From the NCBI GenBank assembly GCA_965222745.1, contig CBDCUW010000004.1:1426001-1490000 (forward strand): a DNA stretch of 64,000 nucleotides. The letters are read 5' to 3'. Shown here piece after piece: positions 52,621 through 61,644 of the stretch. The translations under genes were made by a program, and so were the position numbers. This DNA is from CBDCUW01 sp965222745 (GTDB lineage Bacteria > Planctomycetota > Planctomycetia > Pirellulales > Pirellulaceae). The first letter of the stretch is position 1. Each line of letters begins with the position of its first letter. The notes under the pieces are model-generated. The model saw only the letters and a program-made list of their open reading frames with translations, did no database searches and was not told the origin of the DNA.

Positions 52621-53744
52621 TTCCGGCGGACATCCTTGATCAATGCCACTGCTCGAACCGGCAACTGTGGGTCGATGGAGATCGGAACGCATTTCTGATT
52701 GGCTAACAGGAGAAGATGATCGACCTCGGCGTCGCCGCCGGATCGTACGATCAACCGGTCGGGCACGCGTCGCAACAACACCCGGGTGGCTTCGCAGATC
52801 CCAGGTTTAACGTGATGGAGATTGCTTATTGCATAGGTTTGCATCAGCCAATGCAACCAGTCGGTCGAAATCGTGGCGGCCGCCTTGCCCCCGGCTGCTT
52901 CGCCTGCCGAAGCGTTGTCGAAGGCGGCGACGTCTTTCGTGCCAGCAGCCAGCAGCATTTCTTGCCAAATTCGCTCGACAAACCAGCGAGAAAGATCTTC
53001 GGCCGACATCTCCTCCAGGAACAGGCAACCATGAAACGACCGCCTGGCCATCACTTGCTCATTCAAAATCGACCGGCTGATCAAACCGGCAACCGTAGCG
53101 CCAAGAATCGCCGAGGGAATCAGGTAATCTTCTCTGGTGGCGGCGCCGTGAGCCGCTCCGCACAGATCGGCCACGGCGTACAACTCCGGGCGCAACTGGG
53201 CGCCGCAGCAATCATTGAACTGCGCGATCGCGCGCCGCAGTTCACGCTCGATCACTCCCTTGCCGGTCCAGCCATCCAAAAATCGAATCGCCGGATCGGA
53301 GTAGCGGCGACGTATCCACTGCATCGCCACTTCGTCGATGCCGCGATCGCGAATGATTGAAACGGAATAGTGTCGGCAGTCAAAACCGATATGCCGCAGC
53401 GCGCGGCCGATCAAGACTCCGACGGGAGTACCGGCCCGTGCCAACGAAACCAGCGCCACGTCGTCCTCGGTCAAGGAAGCGGCGACCATCCGGGAAAGTT
53501 TCCAGAGGTCCGCCGCGAACCTTGCCGCGTTTCTTTCGACCGCGGCATGAAACAGCGAAAGGTACGCTTCGCTAGGAACCTCTTCGCGACTGATCATCTC
53601 GCTGTAATGTCGCTTTCCCGACTGAATCAACCGTTCTTTTTCCGCGACCGGAGTCGTGTCGATCTGCATCGGCTGGAGCAAAATCGAAACATCTTCGGGA
53701 AGAAACGTGCCGCAAAAATCCCACGTTGCCAGTTCGGTCGGCAT
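52617..53744 (-). CDS. StiP-family protein of a Ter-type module
   Basis: The 375-residue protein shows the family start FLPEDVSILLQPM, then TPVAEKERLIQSGKRHYSEM, and the later VALVSLARAGTPVGVLIGRAL (a phosphoribosyltransferase-like loop) and SIIRDRGIDEVAMQWI. This family is annotated as 'cysteine protease StiP' but resembles phosphoribosyltransferases; which activity applies is unsettled. I chose the ATG at 53744, which overlaps the HAD stop as TGATG. The C-terminal ~60 residues could be the RNA-binding PELOTA-like segment seen in relatives. Its stop overlaps the HpcH start. Confidence 0.85.
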   Translation of the reverse strand: MPTELATWDFCGTFLPEDVSILLQPMQIDTTPVAEKERLIQSGKRHYSEMISREEVPSEAYLSLFHAAVERNAARFAADLWKLSRMVAASLTEDDVALVSLARAGTPVGVLIGRALRHIGFDCRHYSVSIIRDRGIDEVAMQWIRRRYSDPAIRFLDGWTGKGVIERELRRAIAQFNDCCGAQLRPELYAVADLCGAAHGAATREDYLIPSAILGATVAGLISRSILNEQVMARRSFHGCLFLEEMSAEDLSRWFVERIWQEMLLAAGTKDVAAFDNASAGEAAGGKAAATISTDWLHWLMQTYAISNLHHVKPGICEATRVLLRRVPDRLIVRSGGDAEVDHLLLLANQKCVPISIDPQLPVRAVALIKDVRRK

Positions 53745-54535
53745 CAACAAACCTCCGCCCGATTCAACGTCGCAATGGACTGCCACAACTCGCTGGACGA
53801 AGGCATCATGCAGAAATCGCATAGCCCCATGAAGCCCACGTCAAAGGAGGCGTCACCGATGCCGATGGTCAATCGCGGCCGATCCGGCATCGATTCCAAC
53901 AGATACTCCGCGGCGTGCCGTTTATCGACACAGTGCGGCATCAGCGCCAAACTGGCCCCCTGTCGGATCAGGTTGAAACATTGGCCCAGATCGGTCGCGG
54001 AAAACTCATCCACCAGCGCATCGATACCACACTGACGGCCCGACCGATCTTTGACGTGCAGAAAAAAGGAAGTTCCTTGGTGATTGCAAGTTCGGATCAG
54101 CATTTCGGGACGATCCTTCATCGTGTCCTTGGCGATCGCTTTACCGCGCGACAGCGCGTCGGCGGTCTCCGCCAGTTGCTCTCGAATCCTGCCGTCCCAC
54201 GCCTGGTCCACCTGGCCGTCGGAATCCAAAATCATTCCACCACAATACAAAATGGCGTGATCAAACGACTCGATCTCGGTACGTCGAAACTGTTCCAGCG
54301 ACCGGCAGGTGGTCGGGATCACTCGACAGGAACTAAAAATCCAATCGCAGAGCGTCTGCTGGCTCGGCCGCATGAACGCGTTGGTCTGGCCGTCGGGGCC
54401 GGTCGCGCCGCTTCGCAATCGGCCTGCCTCCACCACGCCGGCCGAAGCGAGGGTGGCCAACTTGCGGCGAGAGTGGAAGAGCGTGTCGTCCAGATCCAGA
54501 AAAACGCAGGGAGTGTCGATCGATTTTTCAGCCAT
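53744..54535 (-). CDS. HAD-superfamily phosphatase of a Ter-type module
   Basis: A 263-residue protein with the HAD nucleophile motif VFLDLDDTLFHS (residues 11-22) and a late IGIGDASFDVGFM that supplies the acidic motif IV. A cap domain lies between them, including CNHQGTSFFLHVKD. Start ATG at 54535. It heads the leftward three-gene unit and overlaps the StiP gene by one base. In known Ter-linked modules the HAD enzyme accompanies StiP and CitE-like proteins and often ATP-grasp ligases; no ATP-grasp gene is present here. The divergent Ca/Na exchanger starts 138 bases away. Confidence 0.87.
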   Translation of the reverse strand: MAEKSIDTPCVFLDLDDTLFHSRRKLATLASAGVVEAGRLRSGATGPDGQTNAFMRPSQQTLCDWIFSSCRVIPTTCRSLEQFRRTEIESFDHAILYCGGMILDSDGQVDQAWDGRIREQLAETADALSRGKAIAKDTMKDRPEMLIRTCNHQGTSFFLHVKDRSGRQCGIDALVDEFSATDLGQCFNLIRQGASLALMPHCVDKRHAAEYLLESMPDRPRLTIGIGDASFDVGFMGLCDFCMMPSSSELWQSIATLNRAEVC

Positions 54536-54673
54536 TGCGGTGTTCTGGGGGCAGTGATTTGCGGGGGCCGACGATTGACGAAGCGGTTGGCAACCGCCAG
54601 AATTCTTGCGCCGTGAACAGAGAGTTCACACCATGGTATCGCCATTTTTGACTTCTTTGTTCGTGGTGCATGT

Positions 54674-55954
54674 ATGGGAATTCTGATCCCATTGGTGATC
54701 ATCTTTTTCACCTGCTTGATCATCTGGAGGGCCTGTGACGGCTTTGAAATCGCCTCGGAGTACATTGGGCGGAACATGTCCGAGGGAGTCCGCGGGGGCA
54801 CGATCAACGCCATCTCCAGCTCGATTCCCGAACTATTCACCACCCTGATCGCCCTCTTTGTGTTGGGAAATCTGGAGGGATTCTCGATCGGTCTGGGAAC
54901 GACCGCCGGCAGCGCGCTGTTCAACGGCATGATCATTCCGGCGGCTTGCATTTTGACCGTGATCGGAACGGTCGTGGTGGGCATTCACGTCACTTCGGTC
55001 AATGTGTCCAGCAAAGTGATCTTGCGCGACGGCTTGTCGCTGATCGCGTGCGAATTCGTGCTGATCCTGCTGATCAACGGTACGGTGCTGTATTGGTGGC
55101 AGGGGCTGCTGCTGATGCTGATGTACATCGCCTATTTCGCCTACATGCTGCTGTCGATGAAAGCGAAGCAGGAAGAAGAGGAGGAGCAGGCGGAGGAAGA
55201 GGAAGAATCGGACGATGGGGATGAATCATCCAATGGAATCTTCTACTGGCTCTCCGGCGGACCGCTTCTCGATTTGGAAAGATGGTTCGTTCGTGACCAC
55301 CACCAGGAGCAAATCAAATCAGAAAGCTGGAACGCATGGCCGTTGCTGTTGAGCGCGACAAGCCTGATCGGAATCGCCTGCTGGATGCTGGTCAAAGCAT
55401 GCGAATGGCTGGGGACCGGAGCGGGTAACGACGCGGAACCGCATTACGAGCTGTTCGGTTACACGCTGGAGGGGTTGGGCATGCCGGCGATGTTCGTTGC
55501 CGTGATCTTCGCCTCCATGGCCACCAGCGTTCCCGACACCGTGATTTCGATTCGTGATGCCAAGGACGGTGACTACGATGACGCGGTCGCCAACGCGCTG
55601 GGCAGCAACATTTTCGACATCTGTTTTGCCCTCGGATTTCCCCTTTTCCTTTACACGCTGATCAATGGCCCGATGACGGTGGCACAGAACGTCGCCGATC
55701 AAAGTGCGGAACTTCGTTTGCTGCTGTTAGCTTTAACCGTGTGCGGATTCTTCGTTTATTTTGTCGGCAAGCGGGGGACTGCTTCGGATGGAACGAAATA
55801 CATCGAAATGAAGCGTGGCAAGGCGATTTTGCTATTGTTAATTTATGTGCTTTTCGTTTTCTTCATCGTCGGTCGCAGTCAACAGTGGTCCTGGGCGGCA
55901 TCCATTGCGGCGACATTGCAGAACATCCTCGAGCTTCTTCCTTTGGCTAGTTGA
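54674..55954 (+). CDS. Ca2+/cation antiporter (CaCA family)
   Basis: A 426-residue membrane protein with two alpha repeats: SSSIPELFTTLIALFVLGN with GTTAGSALFNGMIIPA in the first half, and MATSVPDTVISIRDA with VANALGSNIFDICFALGFP in the second half. These are the inverted ion-binding repeats of Na+/Ca2+ exchangers. The loop between them (~165-205) is very acidic (EEEEEQAEEEEESDD), which fits Ca2+ sensing. It is divergent from the HAD-StiP-HpcH unit and directly before two TerB-like genes. CaCA antiporters are common companions of Ter systems. Confidence 0.9.
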   Translation: MGILIPLVIIFFTCLIIWRACDGFEIASEYIGRNMSEGVRGGTINAISSSIPELFTTLIALFVLGNLEGFSIGLGTTAGSALFNGMIIPAACILTVIGTVVVGIHVTSVNVSSKVILRDGLSLIACEFVLILLINGTVLYWWQGLLLMLMYIAYFAYMLLSMKAKQEEEEEQAEEEEESDDGDESSNGIFYWLSGGPLLDLERWFVRDHHQEQIKSESWNAWPLLLSATSLIGIACWMLVKACEWLGTGAGNDAEPHYELFGYTLEGLGMPAMFVAVIFASMATSVPDTVISIRDAKDGDYDDAVANALGSNIFDICFALGFPLFLYTLINGPMTVAQNVADQSAELRLLLLALTVCGFFVYFVGKRGTASDGTKYIEMKRGKAILLLLIYVLFVFFIVGRSQQWSWAASIAATLQNILELLPLAS

Positions 55955-56022
55955 ATCTCGATTCGCAGTACGGTAGCCTTGACCGCCTGAATTCACTCCT
56001 TACCCCCCAAGAGGTATTGCTG

Positions 56023-56466
56023 ATGGGCCTGTTCGACGCACTGCTAGGCGGCATGGAAAGCAGCGGAAAGCTGGGACCGCAAGAGTCGTTCGCAGGCATC
56101 TTGTTGGGTGCCAGCGCATGCGACGGCCACATTGCCGATGACGAGGTCCAGAGCCTGGTAACAGCCCTCTTGCGGATGAAACTTTATCAACGATTTGACA
56201 GCAACCAGTTCAACAAGATGCTGAATAAGCTGCACGGCATGTTGAAAAAGAAGGGAGTCGATACGTTGATCGATGCTTGTGTGGCGGGATTGCCCCCAGA
56301 GCTCAGCAAGACGGCGTTCACCAATGCTTGCGATATCGTGCTGTCCGACGGCATCGTCGAACCGGACGAGAAAGAGTTCATCGATAAGCTGCAAGCCAAA
56401 CTGAACATCGAAGCGAACGCCGCAAAGACCATTGCTCAGGTGATGGTCGTCAAGAACAAAGGTTAA
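56023..56466 (+). CDS. TerB-like tellurite-resistance family protein
   Basis: A 147-residue helical protein with the TerB pattern: ILLGASACDGHIADDEVQSL in helix 1-2 and the second acidic loop ACDIVLSDGIVEPDEKEFID. These two DG-x-(I/V)-x-x-x-E loops are the family's metal-binding signature. The ATG at 56023 is preceded by AAGAGG; an upstream TTG (55951) adds 24 unrelated residues. It follows the CaCA antiporter after 68 bases and has a paralogue next to it. Confidence 0.85.
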   Translation: MGLFDALLGGMESSGKLGPQESFAGILLGASACDGHIADDEVQSLVTALLRMKLYQRFDSNQFNKMLNKLHGMLKKKGVDTLIDACVAGLPPELSKTAFTNACDIVLSDGIVEPDEKEFIDKLQAKLNIEANAAKTIAQVMVVKNKG

Positions 56467-56533
56467 GCGATTCCGCTTGGCCAATCGCGATGAATTGAGT
56501 TGTTGATCCCCTTTCTATTTTCTGGTGGTCTTA

Positions 56534-56980
56534 ATGTCTCTGTTTGATGAAGTGCTCGAAGACGGCTCGTTTGATGAACAACCGTTCGGACCACAGGAAG
56601 GTTTCGCGGGTGTTTTGCTCGGTGCATCCGCTTGCGATGGTCACATTGCGGACGAAGAGGTACAGGGTTTGATGACCATCCTGCACCGCATGAAGTTGTA
56701 CTCCCGAATCTCGCCGAATCAGTTCGGTTCGATGATGGATCGGCTGCTGGGCGTGTTGAAACGAGGCGGTCCTGAAAAGTTGCTTTCAGTTTCCGTACCA
56801 GCCGTTCCACCAGAACTTCGCGAAACATGTTTTGCCAATGCGGTCGATATCGTGCTGGCCGACGGCGTTGTCGATCCGGAAGAGAAAACGTTCATCGATT
56901 CGCTTGCCGGCCAATTGGAGATGGACGAGAAACGGTCGTTGGCCATCATCAAAGTGATGGTCTTCAAGAACAAGGGCTAA
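56534..56980 (+). CDS. TerB-like tellurite-resistance family protein, second copy
   Basis: A 148-residue paralogue of the preceding gene with the same two acidic loops (ACDGHIADEEVQGL and VDIVLADGVVDPEEKTFID) and the same C-terminal end (VFKNKG versus VVKNKG). Start ATG at 56534, within a frame that opens at GTG 56525. The copies share clear similarity over their full length, indicating tandem duplication. In known Ter systems TerB works with TerD and TerC near the membrane; neither is present in this window. Confidence 0.85.
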   Translation: MSLFDEVLEDGSFDEQPFGPQEGFAGVLLGASACDGHIADEEVQGLMTILHRMKLYSRISPNQFGSMMDRLLGVLKRGGPEKLLSVSVPAVPPELRETCFANAVDIVLADGVVDPEEKTFIDSLAGQLEMDEKRSLAIIKVMVFKNKG

Positions 56981-57136
56981 GCCAGTAGATACTGTAGGAC
57001 GTAACAAGCGGGCCCTTGCGGTGCCGGAACTTCGGTCGCCTGTTGGAATTTTTTTCATCTCCCGCGCTGAGCGCAAGTACGAACCGGCCACGCGCAGTTA
57101 CGGCATGGTTTCGCGACCTTGGTCCGGCCTACAGGT

Positions 57137-58054
57137 TTACGGGTTGTCCAACAGGCGGGCTGGGTTTGCGGAGGTCCAACGATCGATTTGGCCGTCCGTT
57201 GCACCCACTTTGTCTTTCAAAATCTTGACCATTTCCGGCATCGTTGCTGCGCATCCGGCGTAGTGCGTCCGGCACGCCGCCCAGGCAGCACCTTCTTCGT
57301 CCACTTCAACGATCTGGTCGCAGACCTCGTATCGTCCCGGACCCAATCCCGCCGCGCTAATCGCGTCGGTGACAATCACAACGTTTTCATCGGGAATGCA
57401 CTGCAAGTAGTTTCCCAGCGCGAAGGGAGGAACATGGTGCCCGTCGGCGATCAGCGAAATCATCAAACGGTCGCTGAGGCTAAGAGTTCGTTGCACGATG
57501 TTGTCGTGACGACCGATCAAACCAGGACAGGCGTTGCCCAAATGGGTAAACAGACGCAACCCTGCGTCGATGGACTCGCGCAGTTGATCGATGGTCGGGT
57601 CACAGTGGCCGGCCGCAACGATGATTCCCTGTTTGACTAAAGCTCCGGTAACTAGCGCTCCCTGGTCCATTTCCGGCGCCAACGTCATCAGCCGCACGTG
57701 ACCTCCCCCGGCATCGATCAATCGTTTCGCATCTTCCAGGTTGGCGGCACAAACGGCGGACTTTGGATGAGCGCCGACAAATCCGTCGACCGGGCTGAGG
57801 AAGGGACCTTCCACGTGAATCCCCGCCACTCGACCAGCAAATTGGGGAACCTGGTCGATCAGCTGGCCAATCCGCGCGATCCGAGCCTCCATCACCGGCA
57901 TCGGCGCGGTGATGATCGTCGCTAGGATTCGGTCGACACCATCAGCAGACAGACGGATGCTGACGTCGATCGCCTGTTGCTCCGTCAACGGAGTGGCAGA
58001 ATTGAAATCGACTCCCGCGTAACCGTTGACTTGAAGATCGACAAAACCGCTCAT
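57137..58054 (-). CDS. nagA: N-acetylglucosamine-6-phosphate deacetylase, short form
   Basis: The 305-residue protein has the NagA catalytic barrel: GFVDLQVNGYAG at the start, HVEGPFL (metal Glu), AAGHCDPT and FTHLGNA (metal His residues), LIADGHHV and VIVTDAISAAG (catalytic Asp). It starts at the strand that in other NagA proteins follows an N-terminal beta segment of ~45 residues, and ends at SANPARLL, where others continue with the second beta half. The small beta-sandwich domain is thus missing at both ends. The start overlaps the nagB stop (TGATG), so it is coupled. It probably converts GlcNAc-6-P to GlcN-6-P before NagB. Confidence 0.88.
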   Translation of the reverse strand: MSGFVDLQVNGYAGVDFNSATPLTEQQAIDVSIRLSADGVDRILATIITAPMPVMEARIARIGQLIDQVPQFAGRVAGIHVEGPFLSPVDGFVGAHPKSAVCAANLEDAKRLIDAGGGHVRLMTLAPEMDQGALVTGALVKQGIIVAAGHCDPTIDQLRESIDAGLRLFTHLGNACPGLIGRHDNIVQRTLSLSDRLMISLIADGHHVPPFALGNYLQCIPDENVVIVTDAISAAGLGPGRYEVCDQIVEVDEEGAAWAACRTHYAGCAATMPEMVKILKDKVGATDGQIDRWTSANPARLLDNP

Positions 58055-58815
58055 CAGGCTTGTTCCAGGCCGCTGCGTGTGGAATCGGACAAATCAGCCG
58101 CCGCCGCAGTGTCAATGATCAGCGTCGCGCTATCGTGTTGCCGCAAAATACTGGCCGGAACGTGTGGGCTGATTTCATCTTCCAGCGTGGCCCGAACTGC
58201 GGCCGCTTTCTGGCTATCGGGAACACTACAGTAAATCACTGCGGCTTTCATGATCTGGCGTACCGACATGCTGATGGCGTGAGTTGGCACGTCGGCAAAG
58301 GAGGGAAACCACCCCTCCCCTACCTGCTGCTTTCGGCACGGTTCATCCAGTTCGACCAGGATGTACGGCTCTTCGGTCTCGAAGTCGGCCGGCGGATCGT
58401 TGAACGCCAGGTGGCCGTTTTCACCGATTCCTACCAAGGCCACGTCGGTCGGCGCCTGGTTTAGCAGTTCACTCGCGCGGTGGATCGTTTCAACCGGGTC
58501 TTGATCGCCCCGGAGGTATTCGAAGGCTGCCAGGGGAACGTGATCGACAAACCGCTGTTTGAGATATTTGCAGAAAGATGCCGGGTGATCGCTGGTCAGT
58601 CCGACGTACTCGTCCAGGTGAAATCCATGCACACGTGACCAGTCGATGTCGGGTTGCTGGACCAATTCACCCAGTACTTCGAACTGAGAGGCCCCGGTGG
58701 CGACCACGATGTTGGCTCGATCGTTTTGGGCAATGGCTTTGCGGAGGTCGGCCGCGGCGGCTTTGGCAACCCACCTTCCCATTTCCGTTCGGTCGGCGGT
58801 TAAGATTGTGCGCAT
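58054..58815 (-). CDS. nagB: Glucosamine-6-phosphate deaminase
   Basis: The 253-residue protein has the family motifs GFHLDEYVGL (active-site Asp region), the PASFCKYL segment, and VGIGENGHLAFNDPP (catalytic His and phosphate loop), with VATGAS in the substrate site. Its length is slightly below the ~266 of E. coli NagB. It converts glucosamine-6-phosphate to fructose-6-phosphate and ammonia, feeding amino-sugar carbon into glycolysis. It precedes nagA with a one-base overlap. Start ATG at 58815; it is divergent from the secreted hydrolase gene. Confidence 0.93.
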   Translation of the reverse strand: MRTILTADRTEMGRWVAKAAAADLRKAIAQNDRANIVVATGASQFEVLGELVQQPDIDWSRVHGFHLDEYVGLTSDHPASFCKYLKQRFVDHVPLAAFEYLRGDQDPVETIHRASELLNQAPTDVALVGIGENGHLAFNDPPADFETEEPYILVELDEPCRKQQVGEGWFPSFADVPTHAISMSVRQIMKAAVIYCSVPDSQKAAAVRATLEDEISPHVPASILRQHDSATLIIDTAAAADLSDSTRSGLEQA

Positions 58816-58940
58816 CGTCTCGTGTGTGTGGTTCGCGTTGGTTGAAGAATGCTACAAGATAGCATGTCGGACGTCCGGCCAGCACGCCGCGGGAGGAAAC
58901 CGATCGTTCCCGTTTCGATTTTTTGTCGTTGAGGTGCCCT

Positions 58941-61124
58941 GTGCGTCACTGCTTCGGTCTGCTGGTTGTTCTGTGTTGTTGCCTGCCGCTAAATGCGAAA
59001 GCTCCCCGAGTCTTGGACAAGGGAAAATTGCCCAGTGACGCACGGCTGGGCGAACTGAAAACACTCAATGGTCACTTTCCGTTTATTGTGCCGGACAATC
59101 CCGCCACCTGGCATGTTCGTGCCGAACAGTTGCGCCGGCGTGTACGGGTAGCGACCGGGTTGTGGCCGATGCCGGACAAACCACCACTTCAGCCGGTGAT
59201 CCATGGAAAAATTCAGCGGAAGGGCTTCACCGTCGAAAAGGTCTATTTCCAAAGTTTGCCCGGACATTTCGTCACCGGCTTGCTGTTCCGCCCATCCGAA
59301 GCGCCGACGTCGCCCGTTCCTGGAGTCCTTTGCCCGCACGGACATGGCGGACGTTTACAGATGCACAGTGATAAAGAGATCGCCAGACAGATTGCCGTGG
59401 GAGGCGAACACTTCGAGAACTCAGGGCGAATGCCCAAACTGGCGCGATGTGCACAACTGGCAAGAATGGGATGTGTGACTTTCATCTTCGATATGCTCGG
59501 CTACGCCGATTCGGTGCAGATTTCGCATTCGGTTGCCCATCGTCATAAGGATCCGCGCGAGGAAGAAAAAAGCTCTGACGAAGAGAGCTGGGTTCTGTTC
59601 AGCACCCAGGCCGATTTGAGGCTGCAGTCGATCATGGGACTGCAAACTTGGAACGCCATTCGAAGCCTCGATTTTCTGGCGTCGCTTCCCGACGTGGATC
59701 CCGACCGTTTGGCGGTCACCGGAGGCAGCGGCGGCGGCACCCAGTCGATCTTGCTGGGCGCGATCGATGATCGCGTTCAAGTCTCTTTTCCCAACGGCAT
59801 GGTTTCCACTTCGATGCAGGGCGGATGTTACTGCGAAAACTGCAACTACCTGCGCGTCGGAACCGGCAACGTCGAACTGGCGGCGTTGTTCGCCCCCAAA
59901 CCTCAAGCGATGACTGCGGCCGACGATTGGACGCGCGACATGATCAACGACGGTTATCCCGAACTGAAATGGCTCTACGCGATGGTCGGCGACGAATCGG
60001 ATGTCTACTGCCGGCCGATGTTGCATTTCAAACACAACTACAACTACGTCACCCGCGCCACCATGTATCAATGGATGAACCGCCATCTACAGCTCGGCCT
60101 GGAAGAACCGGTGGTCGAAGATGACTACGAGCTGCTTAGCGAGGAGGAATCCAAGGTTTGGAACGACGACCACCCGGCGCCAAGTAGCGTCGGTGCCGAC
60201 CATGAGCGCGACGTTTGCCGTTGGTTGGACCAGCAAGCCAACAAAAAGTTGAAAACACTAACGGCCCGCGACGCCAAATCGCTCGACGAATTTCGTCGCG
60301 TCGTCGGCGGTGCCTGGCAAGTGATTTTTGACCGCGGACTGGTGTCGCCGGAGCAGCTGGAATACAAGGAGCTGTCGCAATCCACGTCCGGCAACCTGAC
60401 CATTCGACACGGAATCCTTCGAGACACCGTCTTCAAAACCGAGCTGCCGTTGCTATCAGTTGCCGGCAAAAAGGCTCGTGAAAAAGCCCCGACGTTGATC
60501 TGGAGCGACGGCCGCGGCAAAGACGCTGCCTTCCGTCCAGACGGTTCCCCCAGCGAATTGCTGAAAGCTTTGACCGATCGCGGAGCGACGGTGTTGCTGC
60601 CCGATCTGCTGGGACAGGGAGAATTCAACGCTGGTGAGGAGGTGTTGAAGGTGCAGCGATTGATCGACGATCCTCGCTCCTATTCCGCGTTCACCTTCGG
60701 ATACAACCGAACGCTGACGGCGGATCGATGTGGCGATCTGCTGACCGTGGTCGGCCTTGCGGCGAAGCAGAGTTCCGACAACGTACGGTTGCTGGGTACC
60801 GGCGGCGCGGCGACCTGGACCGCGCCAGCCGCCGCTTTGGCTGGCCAATCGATCGCGCGAGCCGCAGTCGATACCGAAGGGTTCCGATTCTCGCAGGTCA
60901 GCTCCTATCGCGATGCAAGCTTTGTTCCCGGTGCGGTGAAGTATGGTGATCTTCCGGCGCTGTTGGCGCTGCGCAGTCCCCACCCGCTGATGATCCTCGG
61001 CGAAGAATCATTGCCCGACATCACGACCAAGACCTACTCCGCCGCCGGCGCACCAGAAAACCTGCTGCAGTTGCAGGGTGAGAAAACGAACCCGAAGCTT
61101 ATCGACTGGTTACTCGCTCCTTGA
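58941..61124 (+). CDS. Large secreted alpha/beta hydrolase (acetylxylan-esterase-like)
   Basis: From the GTG at 58941, which follows GAGG, the protein has a signal peptide (MRHCFGLLVVLCCCLPLNA) and about 710 mature residues in two halves. The first half is an alpha/beta hydrolase: PGVLCPHGHGGR (oxyanion region), TGGSGGGTQS (nucleophile Ser), and a later His in FKHNYNYVTR. The second half repeats a hydrolase-like pattern (APTLIWSDGRG; VLLPDLLGQGEFN; VRLLGTGGAATW) but its GTGGA lacks the Ser, so it may be a catalytically inactive second lobe. Such planctomycete proteins are annotated as acetylxylan esterases or as alpha/beta hydrolases. The substrate, probably an acetylated polysaccharide, is inferred. 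Confidence 0.82.
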   Translation: MRHCFGLLVVLCCCLPLNAKAPRVLDKGKLPSDARLGELKTLNGHFPFIVPDNPATWHVRAEQLRRRVRVATGLWPMPDKPPLQPVIHGKIQRKGFTVEKVYFQSLPGHFVTGLLFRPSEAPTSPVPGVLCPHGHGGRLQMHSDKEIARQIAVGGEHFENSGRMPKLARCAQLARMGCVTFIFDMLGYADSVQISHSVAHRHKDPREEEKSSDEESWVLFSTQADLRLQSIMGLQTWNAIRSLDFLASLPDVDPDRLAVTGGSGGGTQSILLGAIDDRVQVSFPNGMVSTSMQGGCYCENCNYLRVGTGNVELAALFAPKPQAMTAADDWTRDMINDGYPELKWLYAMVGDESDVYCRPMLHFKHNYNYVTRATMYQWMNRHLQLGLEEPVVEDDYELLSEEESKVWNDDHPAPSSVGADHERDVCRWLDQQANKKLKTLTARDAKSLDEFRRVVGGAWQVIFDRGLVSPEQLEYKELSQSTSGNLTIRHGILRDTVFKTELPLLSVAGKKAREKAPTLIWSDGRGKDAAFRPDGSPSELLKALTDRGATVLLPDLLGQGEFNAGEEVLKVQRLIDDPRSYSAFTFGYNRTLTADRCGDLLTVVGLAAKQSSDNVRLLGTGGAATWTAPAAALAGQSIARAAVDTEGFRFSQVSSYRDASFVPGAVKYGDLPALLALRSPHPLMILGEESLPDITTKTYSAAGAPENLLQLQGEKTNPKLIDWLLAP

Positions 61125-61208
61125 TTGTTTGTTTCACAGGCGACCTTGTGGCGCGCGAGGAAGCTCCCACCAAGACTCCCCCACTCCTGTTCTCCCCCAC
61201 TCCCCCTC

Positions 61209-61610
61209 TCAATCCGTTGGTTTCGGCGGTTGCTCGCCGTACTTGGCTTCGTAGCGAGCGGCAAATTTTTCGAACAGTTCCGGTTCGCAGGTGAAACATT
61301 GCGATTGGGGACGATTGTGCTCGTCACACCAATCACCTTTCTCCTTAAATCCAGCGACCAGCGATGTGTCACACAGCGCACATTCGCTTTCGGGAACACC
61401 ATGCTCCACGCACCACCAACCGCTGTGGTCGTGTCCGGCATCGGCGTGGTCACCGTGATCGTGGTCACCATGATCCTCGTGACCGTCTGAGTCATGGTCA
61501 TCGTCCGGCTGTTCCGTGGCGACGTTGTCGGTGTTGGAACTGCAACCGGGCATCAGCAACAAACCCGCACTGACACCGGCGATCAGCAGAGTTGAGCAGA
61601 AAAAACGCAT
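61209..61610 (-). CDS. His/Cys-rich lipoprotein next to a heavy-metal pump
   Basis: A 133-residue lipoprotein (lipobox MPGC) with a dense Asp/His stretch (HEDHGDHDHGDHADAGHDH, ~40-60). Two similar small motifs follow: CVEHGVPESECALC and CDEHNRPQSQCFTC, each Cys-x2-His, then Cys-x2-Cys. Both regions are typical soft-metal ligands. The ATG at 61610 has GGAG before it; the longer frame to 61673 overlaps the RND gene. It starts 34 bases after the stop of the RND pump on the same strand, so it is probably a periplasmic metal-binding partner of that system. The metal could be Cu, Zn, Ni or Cd. Confidence 0.8.
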   Translation of the reverse strand: MRFFCSTLLIAGVSAGLLLMPGCSSNTDNVATEQPDDDHDSDGHEDHGDHDHGDHADAGHDHSGWWCVEHGVPESECALCDTSLVAGFKEKGDWCDEHNRPQSQCFTCEPELFEKFAARYEAKYGEQPPKPTD

Positions 61611-61644
61611 TTCAAAATCTCCTTGAGTAGCAACGACTTCAGTA

